Below, piece by piece: positions 1 to 13,439 of a stretch of 64,000 nt of DNA. The stretch covers positions 1,789,456 through 1,853,455 of the forward strand of contig PTEX01000138.1 in NCBI GenBank assembly GCA_003342815.1, given 5' to 3'. This DNA is from Eudromia elegans (Eukaryota; Chordata; Aves; Tinamiformes; Tinamidae). Each line of letters opens with the position of its first letter. Position 1 is the stretch's first letter. A program made the translations under genes and the position numbers. The notes under the pieces were generated by a model. The model had not been told where the DNA came from. It did no database searches and saw nothing but the letters and a program-made list of their open reading frames with translations.

Positions 1-1918
1 CCAGCATGGATTGCCCCTTCAGAATGTTACATCAACTAAAGATCTCTTACAAAACAAAGCATCAGGCCTTACATAAAGGGGAAGCGAATGATGTGGCCAA
101 GTAACTGCCACATTAGTAGCACTTTTAAGGCCTCTTGCATGATTTTTTTTTTTAATTAAAGCATGGTTTATATGAAATGGACCCACAACTGGTATGTGCA
201 CTGTACATATGACTCTCCAATGATTCAATTAAATATGGAAAGTTGCATCAAACTGATCTCTTCAGAATCTCCTCAGAGACTGTGAGAGGACACTTGGACG
301 GTGGGATCCAGACCATCTTTATACCTGCAGATGGTCTGCAAGTACAGTGGATAGCAGAAGGGAAATTCATGAAAATCCTGCACAGCTGGAGCAGCAGTCT
401 GAAATAAAAAGGATGCAACTCAATAAGGATAAGCATGAAGTATTCTCTGGTAGCAACAACCAGGAGCACAAGAGTAGGGGAGTTCAACTCCACAGAAGAG
501 AATTTAAACAGCACTTAAAAAAAGAAACTTGTGGAGGTGTCATATTCACAGGATGTACACACATTAACCAAGTCTTGTTTTATTCAGCCCTTCTGAGCCC
601 CTAACCTAGATTTTATGTCCAGTTTTGAAAATTACCTTCTCAAAAGCATGTTAGCCTGCTGGAGTGCAGATAAGGCCTCTTGAAAAGTCAAATTACTCTT
701 CAATAATCAAAATCATTATTAGGAAAATTAAGCATTGAAAAGAGATGAAAGAGCTGCAGATTTCAGGTACTTGAACCTATCTGCAAAGAAGTTATTTCAT
801 ACCTCCTAGATATTGCACAAGCATTAGTGGTTTTAAGTGCAGCCAGGGAAGCTTGAGCCACGCATGAGAACAGGCTTATACACAAATCAGCAGCAAAATT
901 ACTTCCTCCCATGGAGACAGAACTTGCAGCCCTGCTCATTCTAGAAGAGATCAAATAGTCACCTCTGGAGCCACGACTGGTCCAGAGCAACACAGTCCCA
1001 GCCTCACGAAGTGTGAGAACTGGATCTCCTGAAACTCCCGAGCCTGGGTGCAGAGTACCAGAAGAATCACCATACTTGCCTATCAGGACTGCACCTTCCT
1101 TTCCGTAAGGGAGATGAGAACAGATGCCTCTACTTTCCTCACCAAGCTCCTAAAAGGGGATTCTAAGAAGGAAAGTTCTGTTCTGACTAGAGGCCTCCAG
1201 ATGCAAACTGAAGAGGACTCTCCCACGGGCAGACTAAGACAGTCTAGCAGAGCCACTGCTTGCCCCAAGGTTCTGTCATCAGCTCTCCCCATCTCCAGTT
1301 CAGGGCAAGGGTCCTGATGTCAGTTTCAGAGGCATTTTTTTCAGTTTAAGACAGCTACAGAAGAGACTGAAGCTACCTTTACAAAAAAAAAATAACATGA
1401 TCATTTGCCCTTGTTTTCTGGTACACAAAGCCTTGGATCAATATAACAGGGACAGTCTGCCTTAAGATATATGCCAAGTGCTGTTGCTACTACTTCAAGT
1501 CAGTGGAAAATAGAAAATCTTTTCTCCTGCAACAGGGAGAAAAACAGTTTTCTCTTTACAAAGGTGGTACCCCAAAACATTTGCTTGGGACCTGTCAAGA
1601 CAGGAGTCACCAATACCTGCTGCTGCAAGACGAGATCTTGTCCCACTAAACTCTTCCTCTTACATTGAATCACTTAGTCAGAGGAAGTCAGCCATTACTC
1701 ACTATTAAAGTATCATATATCTGTGTATCAATGCAAGCTTAATTCTATTTAGACAGGAAAACACACATGCTCGCAGAACTAACTTTTAATAATTATTCAA
1801 AGAAAGCTTGTCAGTTTTGGCTACATTAACATAACCAAAAATGGAACTACTCACCAGCTAGTTTTAAGCATCCATTTTTTTTTTTTAAATAGGACATCCA
1901 CAACATGAATTGAAGTCA

Positions 1919-1919
1919 N
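1919..1919. other. Single ambiguous base (N)
   Basis: One N in TSC22D2 intron 1, which is a base-call ambiguity and not a gap. Confidence 0.99.
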
Positions 1920-3575
1920 AGTACACCCTATATAGGCTAATTTATGGTTACAAAAGCTTTACTAAGTCTGTATTTTCATTGTCCACACAGAAGATAAATC
2001 AGAAAAGAAACTTCTCACTTACCTGAACTACTCCCTTGCAGAAGGACCAGCAATAAACCTACTGCAGTTGCCTTTCCTTGTTTATACTTCATTTGCTGAA
2101 CACCAGAATTGTCAGTCAAGGTAGATTAGGCCCAACAGTATCCCCAAAGAACTTGAAAATTAGAAGCAACTTAAAACAAAAAACAAGCCGCTCCTTCACA
2201 CCTAAAAAAACCATGCTGAAAGAAAGCAGATTCTGTTCTGCACACAAGTCCCAAGACATGAAGAGTGACATAATTATGCTTAGGTACAAAACAACACATC
2301 CTGTTAGACTGCCAGAGAGGCATTGTATGCAAGATCCTTTTGCCATCCACTTCCTGCAAGTGACTTTAAGGATTATACACAGTTTTCTTGATATCTGTTG
2401 ATAGTATTGACAGAAACCCAGTCTGTCGCTCTTCATGTAAGACAGAGCATCTGGTTTATGAAATTCCCACAATGTTTTGGTGTATTACGAAAAAGCTTTA
2501 AAGACATCTTACATAATACAAAGAAAATGTGGTAGTGATGACACCAAGTACTAGCCTTTCCCCAAGAACTTCTTGGATTCCAGTCCCAGAAGAAAATTCC
2601 CTTTCCAAGCAAGTGTTTTGACATTGCTTCTAAGCAGTAAGATCCTAAACAGAAAGTGATCCATCCATCCATAAGGACAGTAAAACAATCTCCCAATTAA
2701 AATCTACAGGGCCACTGAAAATGAAGCCTCAGCATCCTTGGCAAGTGAGCCAGTAAGTACCAAGGCAGCCTATAGTATGTTTACTCAGTAAGGACAGCCC
2801 TGCAAATAGACTGTAAGTAGATATCCAGTCAAAAGGTCCTGCAGCTTTCCAATTTCAACAGTTGCTACTCAAAACTGTAGAGGCCCAAGTCTTTCAGATC
2901 CCAAACCCCAGAAGTCCTATATATAGTAGCTAATCCTATAATCATGACAGCTTTAAGGCAGTTTAACACTTGCCAGTGATCTTTTCCATTCTCTACATTG
3001 TGCCTTCCTGCTGGCTCTGGGCAGACTCCACACTCCCCGCTCGATGCTGCCCTTCAGCACCAGCTGGGGCCCATCTCCTGCCTTCCCTCCTTGCAGGCAG
3101 CCAAGGAGAGGTGCCCTAATGCACTGAGGCTATGTTGTGAAGGCTGTCAACCTGAAGTTTCATTAAGTTATAATTTTACAGACTGAGGAAGAAGTGGTTT
3201 GAGTGATCTTGTCTTCCAAATTAAATATGCAAGTCACTAGCAAAACAAATCTTATACCTATCTTCTTGCTGAATGAAGTCATCCTCCGGTTCTCAGAGGA
3301 GGGAAGTATGATGGAGCTCGGGAATTAGGAGACGCAGCTAGGCAAGGAACTTGGAGAGGAAGGTGCGCAGCAGAGCCTGCTGCTCCCACAAGCAGGGCTG
3401 CCAGGAGGATGCTCCACGCTGCCTCTCCTCTGCACCTTCCCCAAAACCCAGCCGGGGGGCTAGACATTATAACCCCGTATCAATACGGAAGGTATCTACT
3501 TGCGACTCACCAGGCACTCCTGCTACAGGAAGCTCTTGTAAAAACTACAGGAGCAGGAGTGCCTGTTTGTTTGCA

Positions 3576-3615
3576 CCAAAAAACAAACAAACAAAAACAA
3601 ACAAACAAAAAAAAA
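3576..3615 (+). repeat. CAAA-type simple repeat
   Basis: An imperfect run of caaa units (ccaaaaaacaaacaaacaaa, then more) ending in nine A's, inside TSC22D2 intron 1. It could be the A-rich tail of a decayed insertion, but I see no element body next to it. Confidence 0.9.
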
Positions 3616-5072
3616 GTCACCACCCTCCACACACACATTCCAAACAAGCCAAACCAACCCTACACATTTCTGAAATAAAAAGATCCATGTTTGTTAATTA
3701 TATATAGAAAGAAAAGGTAGAAGGCTCAAATGCACTGAAAAAAATATTTTTTACATTTGCTCAACTCAACTGGTAAAGAAAGAGGCATTTATTAACATGT
3801 ATGAACTGGTTATTGTAGCAGATTAGGCCCCTGCTGCCTGCACTGCCCACAAAGCCAGATTTCATCAAAACTCTGGGTAAAGGGAAAACTGCCTGTGATT
3901 ACGGGTGAGAGCAGCACTGCAGAGTGCAACAGTCCATTTGAGAGTATCCATTTTCATAGAGCCTGGCCCCAAAAATGAGATTTCCCCCTGCCACAACTAA
4001 GCTACGGGATAGGAGTTTCAGCTATTTTAGAAGTTATATATTCAACTAGTTCTTTGTTTTCTCAACCCCCCTTCCCATATTTTTTTTTCCTCCCCAGGAT
4101 TTGAGGAGGGAAGAAAGACACAAGACGATATCGAAGCAGAGGTGGCCAAATCCTAGCAGCTATTGGACATTGGCCAAAAAGACATCTCTTAGCTTTTGAA
4201 AAGATACCATGTACTGTATAATTATTCCACAGTATATGGCAAACGCATTTGCTCTTCTACACAAGTGAAAAGTGTAAAAGCATTAGTAGGGTTGATGAAG
4301 GCATTCACAGACTTGGCACCCATCAAGCTGTTCTACTGAAAGCCCCTTCCCAGATGTTCCCTACAGCCCCGCATAAATAGCTGAAGTGACTGGCAGAGAA
4401 GCAAGTGACCGACCGCTCGTTTTTGACTGATTCCTCTAGCGAGCCGAGTGAGAACAGAAGGATGCAGTTCCCCGTTTCCTGGTCACGGTGGCAGGCAGCT
4501 GACCCCTCTTCTCTGCTAAGTAACATCCCTACCCGCCTGCAGCTCAGAAGGGCCGGCTCAGCCCATGACTACACAAACACTCCTCCTACTGTCTAACAGA
4601 GAAGCCGCATGCAGGTACAAACCTCCTGGAGTACTTTATTCCCCACAGCAGAATTAAAAGCCAACTGTCTTTCACATGGCAGAAAAAGAGCACCTTACCT
4701 GCTGTGCGGTAGTAAATACAGATTACTCTGTAACGCAGAACTTGGCGGACTCCCAGCGCACACTGGAGCGCAGGGAGCACGCAGCCCGAGCTGGGGGGCA
4801 GGACGCAGTCCCTCAGGCGCTCGATCGTGGCTGGGCTGCCTGCTCAGCAGTTACCGTAAGTACTGCTATCTTTGCACTCTGTCAAGTATGGAGAGAGCAG
4901 TGAACACCTGCGCTCAGCAATCTAGATTTATCTGCTGCAGTCAGAATAGTCATCCTTCCTCAGGGGAATTCTTATGGAAGATTCTTACAGAATCTCTGCT
5001 GACCAACAAAGCACAAGAAAACTTGGTATCTTTTGTAAGCAACAAAAGAGATTCATCACCATCTTTAAAAAC

Positions 5073-5109
5073 AAATTATCATATAACCTGGAAATTATCA
5101 TATAACCTG
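5073..5109. repeat. Perfect 18-bp tandem duplication
   Basis: aaattatcatataacctg occurs at 5,073-5,090 and 5,092-5,109, separated by one G, inside intron 1. It is probably replication slippage. Confidence 0.95.
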
Positions 5110-8100
5110 AAAATGCAACAGGCAGATATTCAAAAATCCAGTATGATATCAAAGAAAATTTTTTTACTGTAGCATGACCCAATGCTGTAAGAGATTACTG
5201 GCACTTCTTACAGGAATGCTAGTCAGTATGCACAGCCTGAGAAAAGCTCCACGGTAGTTAGTTTGAATCCAATTACCTGTATCCTCCAGTCATTTATAGC
5301 CTGCCCAAAAATCCCAAATGCTTGAATATCACCTTTTAAGAACTTTTTAAAAAGCTTCCATTGTACATATGCTGTTATTTCTATCATATGAGACAGTTTC
5401 AGAGGAAAAAAAAGCTGACTATGGAATATTTGTACTCTTATATAGAAGAGTAGGAAAAAAAAACCAGCAGTAGACCAGAATAGTTAAAAGTACACAGCAT
5501 AGAGAACTGCTTGTTTCAGAGCTAGAACACTTCAGGCTTTAAAAGAAACAACCATTTCACCTTGCGAATTTTGCAAGTATTCCCCCTTCCCCCTTTTATT
5601 AACTGTCTTATTCAACACTCTTGCAATGCAAATTCTCAGACAGCATCACCTCCTCCTCAGTGAGGAGGCCATTAAATGTTTAAACTGGAACAGAAGGCTG
5701 CCAAATGAGGAACTTGCACTATTTTTTTCTGACTGATATCTCTTAATGCTTGATAACTGATTACATGATAGAATAGGTTTTTCATAATCTCCATACTGGT
5801 GTAAGACTCCTGTTACTTTACGTAATTTTTATTTTAGGAAGTATGGCAAAACCTGAGTAAAACTAAATGCAACTTTTGTCTGCACTAAATTTCACTTGGT
5901 ACCACGAGCTGTAATGTTCACCTAAAAAGTTCTATCTCCACTCTTTTTCAAGTGTATTTCTGGACAAAAATAGTAACATTAATCAAACTGAAGGCCCTTG
6001 GGATTTGAAGAGTCTGTCTGTATTTCATTCTCTCCTGCTTCCACAAACACTCAAGCAGAACTCTTCTGTTCTAAGAGCAGAAAACCTGCAGCTCTGCAAC
6101 TGAGAGAGTTGACAGTTTAACAAGCTTTAGAATAAAGCAGGAAAAAAGAGAGACAGTGTCAACTAATAATGCAATTCAAGCATTGCTTACTTGCACATAT
6201 TTGTATTACTCTTTCATTTTTTAGGGGTACAAAATATGCATCCTAAGATTAATGAGCTCTTAGCAAAGTAATATTAAAACCAATGCCCGGTTTTGCTTTT
6301 ATATTAACATATATAAGTCCCCAAAACTCAGACTTGCTACTTACACTCCACCAGCAACCACTAGCATACCACATAATTAAGTGTCTTTGCTGAATGGAGA
6401 GATGCTGGCAACAAAATGCCCACAATGAGCTTTTCAAGGGTCAGCCCGCTGGAGCCGACCATTCACAATTACAGTCATTCAGCAGCACTCCTGGAATACG
6501 GCTTGCGCAGTTCCAGCTGGTCACCTACCCTCCGGAATATGATCTATGCCCCTTTTCCAACACGCCTGGTATTATTTTGCCCCCAAAGCCTGCCAAGCAT
6601 GCAAGATACTTAAAACAAGCTCAGTAACATTCTTTTATGATTTCCTCCTGCCTCCAGTCCCCCAGATCCAAAATAAAAATATAAAGTTAGTTTGACTATT
6701 ACACTTGTTAGCTACAGATCTCTGTGCATATAGGGGTAAAGGTGAATGGAGAAGCGACACATTGATCTTGAGATCATCACTTGGGTGTTCTGACTTTCCT
6801 TCACCCAAAATAATATGCATTGCTGTAAGAGAACAGTTAATCAACAGTCAATCCAATTCTACATGCTCACTTTCTCTGAATTTGTAAACGATGCAATGAA
6901 ATTCAGAGTCGATTGCAATGCTCACTCCTACCTCCACAAGTATACCATTTCCTCCATTTGTGAATACTCTTGCAATTTGTTCTACTCAGTTTTATTTCCT
7001 CTTCCTCTCCAAATGTCGCTATTTGTTATGCTGTAGTTATAACTTGCACAAGACATATTTGCTTTTAAGAACTTGGTAATTTAAAAAAGAAAAAGTTGAG
7101 ACATGCCAAACACTTGTTTGTTTCTCTGGACTCCCTACTTCCCCCTGCCCTCAGTATAAAATTTTGAGACTGATTCTTCATTATTCATCAACACAAGTAG
7201 TACAAGTTTTATTTAGGCTACTGTAAGAGTTCTCTCAACTAACAGGATGGGAAATTAAAGGCTTTGGGGTATGATGTGTTTTGGGCAAATAAGCCCAATG
7301 TCTTAACAGGCTATAGCCTTATAACTTCAGATACAGCCATATTAGTTATAGGCTAATCTAAAAGAGCAATCTGTATGATTGGAGTAATACAAGTAAGTTT
7401 CCTCCGTCCCCAAATGAAATGAGAACAGAATTTTAATGAGAAGTCTCTAGCTTACATTCAGTGCAGCTCCCATACTCTGCTTTCAAAGAATTCACTTCTT
7501 AAACCTTTTTACCTTTACAGTAGCTCCTCTTCAAATTAAAAAATGGTAAGTGATATAGAATAAATAGAGCTACACACCATTCCTTGACTATTTTAAAAAC
7601 AGAATGGTCTATACAAGTTTGTCAAGTCTTGTCAAACCTCCATTAGGCACAAATGCTTAAGTACCGTGGGCACTAGCAGAAGAAACAAATATCCGCCTAC
7701 AAATTGGCTACTCTTTTCTACGTATACTTTGAATATTATACATTGATTTAAAAAAGACAGGCAAGACTTTCTACAACTTTTCCCGTGATCAAAGTATACC
7801 TCTCCTCAGAGAGAAGTGTTAACTTCCTGAGCCTGAAGCAGCCTGAGACAGTGACTCATGATGTGTGAGCTGCCTTTGTGCCCTATTACTTTTATCAGTG
7901 TCAACTCTCAGCCTATTAATGACACTTAACAGTCTTCATTAACCATTTCACCACTGATTTTAGTAGATTAAGCAGCTGAGAATAAGTCCATGGGAGCAGT
8001 GGTATAATTTAAATGGCTACAAAGAAGCAGGAAGAAAAACAGAAGAAAAGCAAGAGTGAAAACTAAAGCCTTTTCACAGAGTAAGGCACATTAAGTGGTA

Positions 8101-10868
8101 AAACAGCGTTTAACAAGATGCTAGGTTTTCTCCTCCTTTCTTTCTCTGAAATCAGTGGAAGCCATGCTATTACTAGTGAGCATAAACATCTACCACATGC
8201 ATATACCGTACCGTCTATGTAAAGCAAGCTGTTACTGGTTATCAGCAGCACTGCCAGAGCAAGCTGTTCCAAGCCTGGCAGAGTCATTTACACAGGAGTT
8301 CATGCTTGTGTGGAAGAAGAATCGGATAAATCCCATAAGTTCTGTTTGAAGTTGTGCTCAGAAGCAATACACCAAATGCAACTTACTAACTCCTCCAAAC
8401 GATCTCTAAGTGGGACCCCCAGGGAGTCCTCCAGCAACGAGGAGCGATATCCAGAACACATTTCCTTTTCAGGTTCCCCAGGCTGGTCTCTTCTGCTGGC
8501 ATAACGCAGGATGCAGCACTGGCCTGTGTCAGGCAGCCAGCTCAGTGCAAGACACAATGCTGGCTTCAAGTGTCACAATCAGGGCAGCAGCAACCCTAGG
8601 AACCCACCTTCTCTACCAGCATTTCTCATAAGGCAGAAAGTTAACACTTTCCTAGCTTGTATAAAACACCTCTCTACCCTTATGATATGTTACAAGAACA
8701 GCAATACTATGTACTGGGGTCGTGAAAAAGAAAGCAAAGGTTGTCCTCGTTTCTAACAACAAAGTGTTTTCCACAAAAAAAAAAAAAAGAAGTGACTGAG
8801 AATTGCCTGGATCCTGCAGTCCTCACTGCAACTGAGACGGCCCGAGGCAGGAGGGAGATGGAGCGACGCATGGGGACAGGTCGGTAGAGAGTCACCTGCT
8901 GAAGCAGGGCCTGCTTCTCAAGGGATACCAGCACTAGGATGTACCCACACAGGGGAAAGGGCGTATTCTAGGCTCAGCCTTTGGAGGACAAGGCAAGAGC
9001 ATTCCTGGCACACCGCACAGCTCCTCGCGCTGCGCACCACTGCAGCAGGTGATGGCTGCTGCAGCCCCACACACGGCACACCGAGACAGGTGCATTGCTA
9101 ACCACGAGGTAGCTTTTCTGGACATCCTACAGGAACAAGTAAAAATAGGACCTCGCATTTGAAGTCCATCCTTAATTTTTATTCATGTTTCTCACAGCAC
9201 AGTTTCTGAAAAACTCAGAGTTTTGGTTCAGAGGGAAATCATCCAGGATTACCTCACTTCTGTGCAAGTTGCAAGTTAGCAACTTGCAGTTTTGAGCAAG
9301 TGGGACAAGTTTTTCCTTGTTGCTACATAAAGCTAGTGATTCATTTGTCACAGATGATCATGTCTGTTACTATGATTTATAGGAATATTAAGCACTACAA
9401 GCTATGCAAAAGGAATGTATGTCCTCAGAATGACTTAAAGATGAATAAGATATTTCCTGATAACTATAACAAGCTATGAAAAAAAAAGTCAACAGTTTGA
9501 AGTCAAGCCTTATTTGCACTAAGACATGTTTGCCAGCTGGATCAGAAATCCTCTTAAGGTACGTACAACTGCAGGAGTATTTTTAACAGTGAAACTTTCT
9601 TTCACGTTCTTTACTGCTCTATTTTTAAATCAGAGCTAGCAAAACTGTCTACAACTTAGGTTTTGTTTACATAAAGGTATAAGCAGAGTTACTATCTCAA
9701 ACGCAGTGCTAGTTAAAGCTGCAGAAAGTACAAAGCCTGCATTAGTGCAGACTTTTTTTTTTTTAAAGAAAAAAAAGTCTTTAAGGCAACGAGATTACCT
9801 CCTCCATCATCTGCACCCTAAATCCCACACACGCAGCAAGCTTCCCCGAAAGGTATCCTAAGCAAGCTAGACTTATCTTAGAGTCTAGTATTCTTCCAGA
9901 GTGACAGAAGAATCGTAAGAAAATTAGTTAGGCTAATAGTTAGGCTTTTTCATAATGGTTAAGTGTTATTTGTATTATTAAGAATAGGAACAAATATAAC
10001 CCACATGCATTTTATCCTCCAGTAATCAAACATTAGTAACATTAATTTAACACTCAAATATGACTTTCTTTGAAAGTCCGCCCTTCAGGAAGGGAATGAA
10101 GAGTAGTTTTAGCCATCATGCTACTCTGCAGAGCAGGCCAACCAGCCTGGAAAAGAAGTCCCATACACGTTTCCTCTTTCAGGACACCTGATGAGTCTGT
10201 CCCTACTGAAACACTTCTTAAAAGGAATGGCTTTGTAATATCATTCTATACAGGAGACTTCCTTTGAGGCTGTATTTTCCGTTTTCTACATATTTTCCCC
10301 AAGTAAGCAGAGCAAGCTGTACAGTCTTGCTCAATTCAAAAGGTTTGTCATCTGTAGTTTCATTATATTAGCACATTCAAATTTGTATCTAGGCTGCAGG
10401 TATTTTCCTTATTGATTGATATTTCAAAGTGCAAGTGTGACAGCAGGGTAAAAATCCAGTACCAGAGTTAGAAATCTCTAAGTTTTCTGTGGCAACTTGC
10501 CCAATAGCCTCAAGGAGCACTGTATTTTCACTAACTGCAGTCCACCAGCACAGATAAATGTGTTTTAGCCTGCCTGTCATTCCCATGTCCAGGGAAAAGG
10601 AAACAACCAGCTTCCTCACATACTGAGCCACATGTATGAGCATAGCTAGTTTGCATGTGGAAGAGGTTACTTACAGCTTTTTGGGTATTTTCTGCCCTGT
10701 TTTCAGGGGATGATTAACACACTCAGATGGAGAAGAATCAGTACTGTTCACTGCTCGCCTGTGCACTCTCCACACTCTGTACTCTTAAAAGCGCACATAT
10801 AAACAAACAAAAACCCACACAGCAGCCCAGGGGTATTTTGGTATGAGGCTTTTTCAAAATATGATCTA

Positions 10869-10944
10869 TTAAAAAACATCTGACCATAAGCTAAAGCTCG
10901 TTTTTGTTTGTTCTTTCAGAAATAGAGTTTGAAATAGTTCATAC
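10869..10944 (-). other. In-frame read-through into TSC22D2 intron 1 (possible intron-retention C-terminus)
   Basis: If the exon 1 donor is not used, the reading frame continues for 24 codons (after the Arg, YELFQTLF... to SLWSDVF) to a TAA at 10,869-10,871. The product would be a 668-residue protein lacking the TSC box and leucine zipper. The donor itself is good, so this is more likely simple intronic read-through than a major isoform. No obvious poly(A) signal follows closely on the minus strand. Confidence 0.3.
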
Positions 10945-10947
10945 CTG
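10939..10947 (-). promoter_or_regulatory. Splice donor of TSC22D2 exon 1
   Basis: Read on the minus strand the site is CAG|GTATGA, with the last exon base at 10,945. The protein diverges from the conserved TSC22D2 sequence exactly here, after IPVDGDED plus two bases of the Arg codon. This supports it as the true junction. Confidence 0.9.
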
Positions 10948-12875
10948 TCTTCATCACCATCAACAGGAATAGATATGCCAAAGACAGAGCTGGCAAGACT
11001 GTTCATAGGAGTACTTGTAGGTAACTGAAGAGGATTTGTTAGAGTGTCTGGAACAGGAGGCTTCACAAGAGGCTTATTTTCAGCTATAACAGCAAGTGGT
11101 GGCTGAGGTAGGGGTTCCGACTTTCTTCTAGTATCGTCGATCTGGCCCACTAAGGATTGAGCTGGAGTTTGAAACTGTCCAAGGCTCGAGTGCGGCAGAG
11201 GGGCCGCTCCGCCGGGCGTGCCCTGCATCAGCGAGTGCCCCCCATGCTGTGGCGGGACAGTGCCAGAGCTCCTGCCTACGGGCACGTGGCTGCTCAGCTG
11301 CGACTGCGCTGCAGCAGCAGGGACATTTGGCATAGTAACAGAAGTGGTAGACATACTAGGCACACTAGTACCGGGCACGGCTACAGGCACGCTCTGGACC
11401 CCAGAAACCATGCTGTGTGGAGCCCCGGGCATCCCGGACACCTGACTGCTGCTACCCATTTGATGCTGAGTCACAGGTTTCTGCTGCACAACACCTGCAT
11501 GCGCGATGCCTTGTTGCACCACTCCTCCGGGCTGCGCAAGGGTAGCCGGGCTGGGCTGCACCTGGCCACTCTGCATCACTCCTGATCCCTGCCCCGCCAC
11601 TTCGCCAGTCTGTGCTGACACCCCCATCACAGGTGCTCCCACAGGCGAGGGATTCTGCCCAGTCACCTGACCCACAGAGAGACTGGAGGCCACAGTACTC
11701 GGGATGGAGGCTACAGCAGCTTGTTGAATTGCTCCTGGAGGCTGCATAATTGTCACGTGCTGCATGTACTCAGTCTGGCCAGAAGGTTGCGTCGGCAGTA
11801 GATGCACTGGTGGAATTTGGGGCTGAGAATAAGCAAATTGCTGAGGCTGAGTCACAGGCACGGCTCCTTGCTGCACCTGCTGCGGGGCTGTGGGCAGGCC
11901 GGGCTGGCCCATGGCTGCGCTCGAAGGTGCCACGCTCTTCCCGTTGGGCCCAGATGGCCCCACGCTATGAGTGTTCACCTGGGGCTGCGATTGTGGCGGC
12001 ACCATCATTTGCTGATTTGCTACTGGAGCTGTGGAAAACAGAGGCTGAGCAGCACTCTGAGGCACGGCCCCTCCTAGGGGCTGCTGTGGCTGTTGTTGTT
12101 GCCCAATGACAAAACTAGGTTGCTGTAGAGAAGACTGGTTCATTTTTTCTGCCTGGAGCAGCTGCGACACAGCAGCAAGCGAACTGTCAGCTATAGAATC
12201 AGGGCCATGCATCGATGCCGGCACAGCTGACACCACGACAGAGCCCCCCGTGGCACCAAGACCGCTGTCCCTGTCTTGGGCGACCTGCTCAAAGGTGCTG
12301 CTGTGCCTAATGCAGTCCCCAGTTCTGCCCAGGACCCCGCTGCCATCTGAGTCCCGATCATAGTATTCCATACACGTCCATCGCCCTCTCCTGTAAGGCT
12401 CCCCAGTGCCATGGTCCAGCTTGATCACCCTGAAGCGTGAGCTGCACGCAGCAGCTGCCGTCTGGGCCATGGTGCTGGCCCCTGCAGAGGGTAGGGTGGG
12501 CTGGGCTGGCCCAGCTGCGGCACCGGCCACGGCAGAGCTCTTGGGCACAGCCCCTCCGTTGGGGGCCGGCAGCGGGGCGGGTGCCGCAGCCGCCAGCTGC
12601 CCGTCCAGGAGGAGGTTGGGAGAGACGCTGCCAGGCGTCTCGGCCTCGCCCACATTGTTGAGCGTCTCCTCGGAGGAGCTGCGCTCACAAGCCTCCTCAG
12701 GGCCATAGTCGGTGGCACGGGACACATCAAAGATCTCAGAGGACACGTCCTCAGTGCGTGACTCGTCGGGGTCATCCAGGCTCTCAGTGTCCTCGGTGAT
12801 GCTGCTGGCCACCTGTGCCGTGGTGACGCTCGTGATCTGGAAGCAGCTCTTCTTCTTGGCCGGCATCTTGGACAT
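10945..12875 (-). CDS. TSC22D2: TSC22 domain family member 2, first coding exon (5' part of CDS)
   Basis: This is the long N-terminal exon of TSC22D2, a member of the TSC22/GILZ family of leucine-zipper regulators. It gives 643 complete codons plus two bases. Residues 1-60 are the conserved start of the family's long isoforms, including CFQITSV (11-17) and an acidic Ser-rich stretch (26-70). RFRVIKL (147-153) and [10 protein letters not shown] (164-173) form the second conserved block. RFRV matches the RFxV/I peptides that bind the CCT domains of WNK and NRBP1 kinases, so a role in WNK/NRBP1 signalling is inferred. Residues about 220-580 are low-complexity Gln/Pro/Ser/Val-rich and probably disordered. 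RRKSEPLP (583-590) begins another conserved stretch. The start is the first ATG in a good context (gccATG), and a second ATG lies at codon 4. The exon ends at a consensus donor (CAG|GTATGA) inside an Arg codon. The TSC box and zipper exons are not in the window. Identity is from recalled family sequence and is very secure. Confidence 0.96.
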
Positions 12876-13316
12876 GGCTCCCGCGAGGGGGGGGTGGCGG
12901 CGCGGCTGTCACGGGCCCCCAGCGCCGCCGCACATCCTCTGCCTTCCTGCCGGGCTCGGCGCGCTGGGGGGCGCGGCGCGGGCTCCTCCTCTTCCTCCCA
13001 GCCCGGGACGCGGCCTCCTCCCGCCGCGGCCTCCCGCCCTCCCTCCGGCGCGGGCCCGCGCCGCGGGCGAGGCGGCCCCGTCCCCGGCCCGCCCTGCCTG
13101 CGCGCTCTACCTGGACACCAGCGCCAGGCGCATCGTGCTGGGCGGCGGCGGGCGACCCCGCGGGGGAAGGCGGCAGCGGCAGGTGGGGCGGAGCGCGGCC
13201 CGGCGGCGGGCGCGGAGCGGAGCTGCGCGGTGCGCGGCGCGCGCGGAGCGCGGGCTCCCACTGCGGCTCCTCACCCAAGATGGGGCTCAAATGCCGCCGC
13301 GGCGCACGCTGGGAAA

Positions 13317-13326
13317 GGCACGTGCC
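13317..13326. promoter_or_regulatory. Palindromic E-box (USF/MYC class)
   Basis: GGCACGTGCC is a perfect 10-bp palindrome around CACGTG inside the island. A CAAGATGG motif resembling YY1 sites lies 35-40 bp nearer the gene, at 13,276-13,283. YY1-type motifs often sit near start sites of TATA-less promoters. Confidence 0.5.
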
Positions 13327-13381
13327 CCGCCCCCCGCCGCCGCGGCGCGATGGCGTCACCACCCGCCGCGCCCGCCGCCTG

Positions 13382-13386
13382 ATTGG
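13382..13386 (-). promoter_or_regulatory. CCAAT box (NF-Y type)
   Basis: ATTGG on the plus strand reads CCAAT on the minus strand (ccaCCAATcag), the flanking pattern NF-Y favours. It lies about 500 bp upstream of the TSC22D2 ATG, next to a run of GC boxes. Confidence 0.6.
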
Positions 13387-13429
13387 TGGGAGCCGCTGGC
13401 GGAGGCGGGGCGGCGCGGGGCGGGGCCGT

Positions 13430-13439
13430 TGCGCACGCG
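13430..13439. promoter_or_regulatory. NRF1-like site
   Basis: TGCGCACGCG is a close match to the palindromic NRF1 consensus (YGCGCAYGCGCR). A half-site version, GCCTGCGCAG, is at 13,522-13,531. Both lie on the distal side of the island and could serve transcription in either direction. Confidence 0.5.

Larger units (their letters stand above)
1..10938 (-). other. TSC22D2 intron 1 (partial)
   Basis: The non-coding sequence downstream of the exon 1 donor on the minus strand is intron 1, which runs off the left edge. I looked for reverse-complement matches to the expected next exons (the NPSTAFYQAF-like short exon and the AIDNKIEQAMDLVK-like exon) and saw none, so intron 1 is at least 10.9 kb. 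The sequence is AT-rich with somewhat GC-richer patches at about 3,000-3,480, 4,400-4,860 and 8,800-9,110. It contains short homopolymers, a CAAA-rich repeat, a 19-bp duplication and one N. I saw no CR1 copy or RNA gene in it. Confidence 0.85.

Noticed and set aside
4740..4870. GC-richer patch in intron 1 with a donor-like ACC|GTAAGT on the plus strand; possible alternative TSC22D2 promoter
   Set aside because: CpG density is low, the donor has a poor exon side and is on the wrong strand for TSC22D2. Too weak to call.
12425..13261. 278-codon minus-strand frame overlapping the TSC22D2 start
   Set aside because: It is in a different frame from the conserved protein and is Arg/Ala/Pro-rich, a GC-driven shadow.
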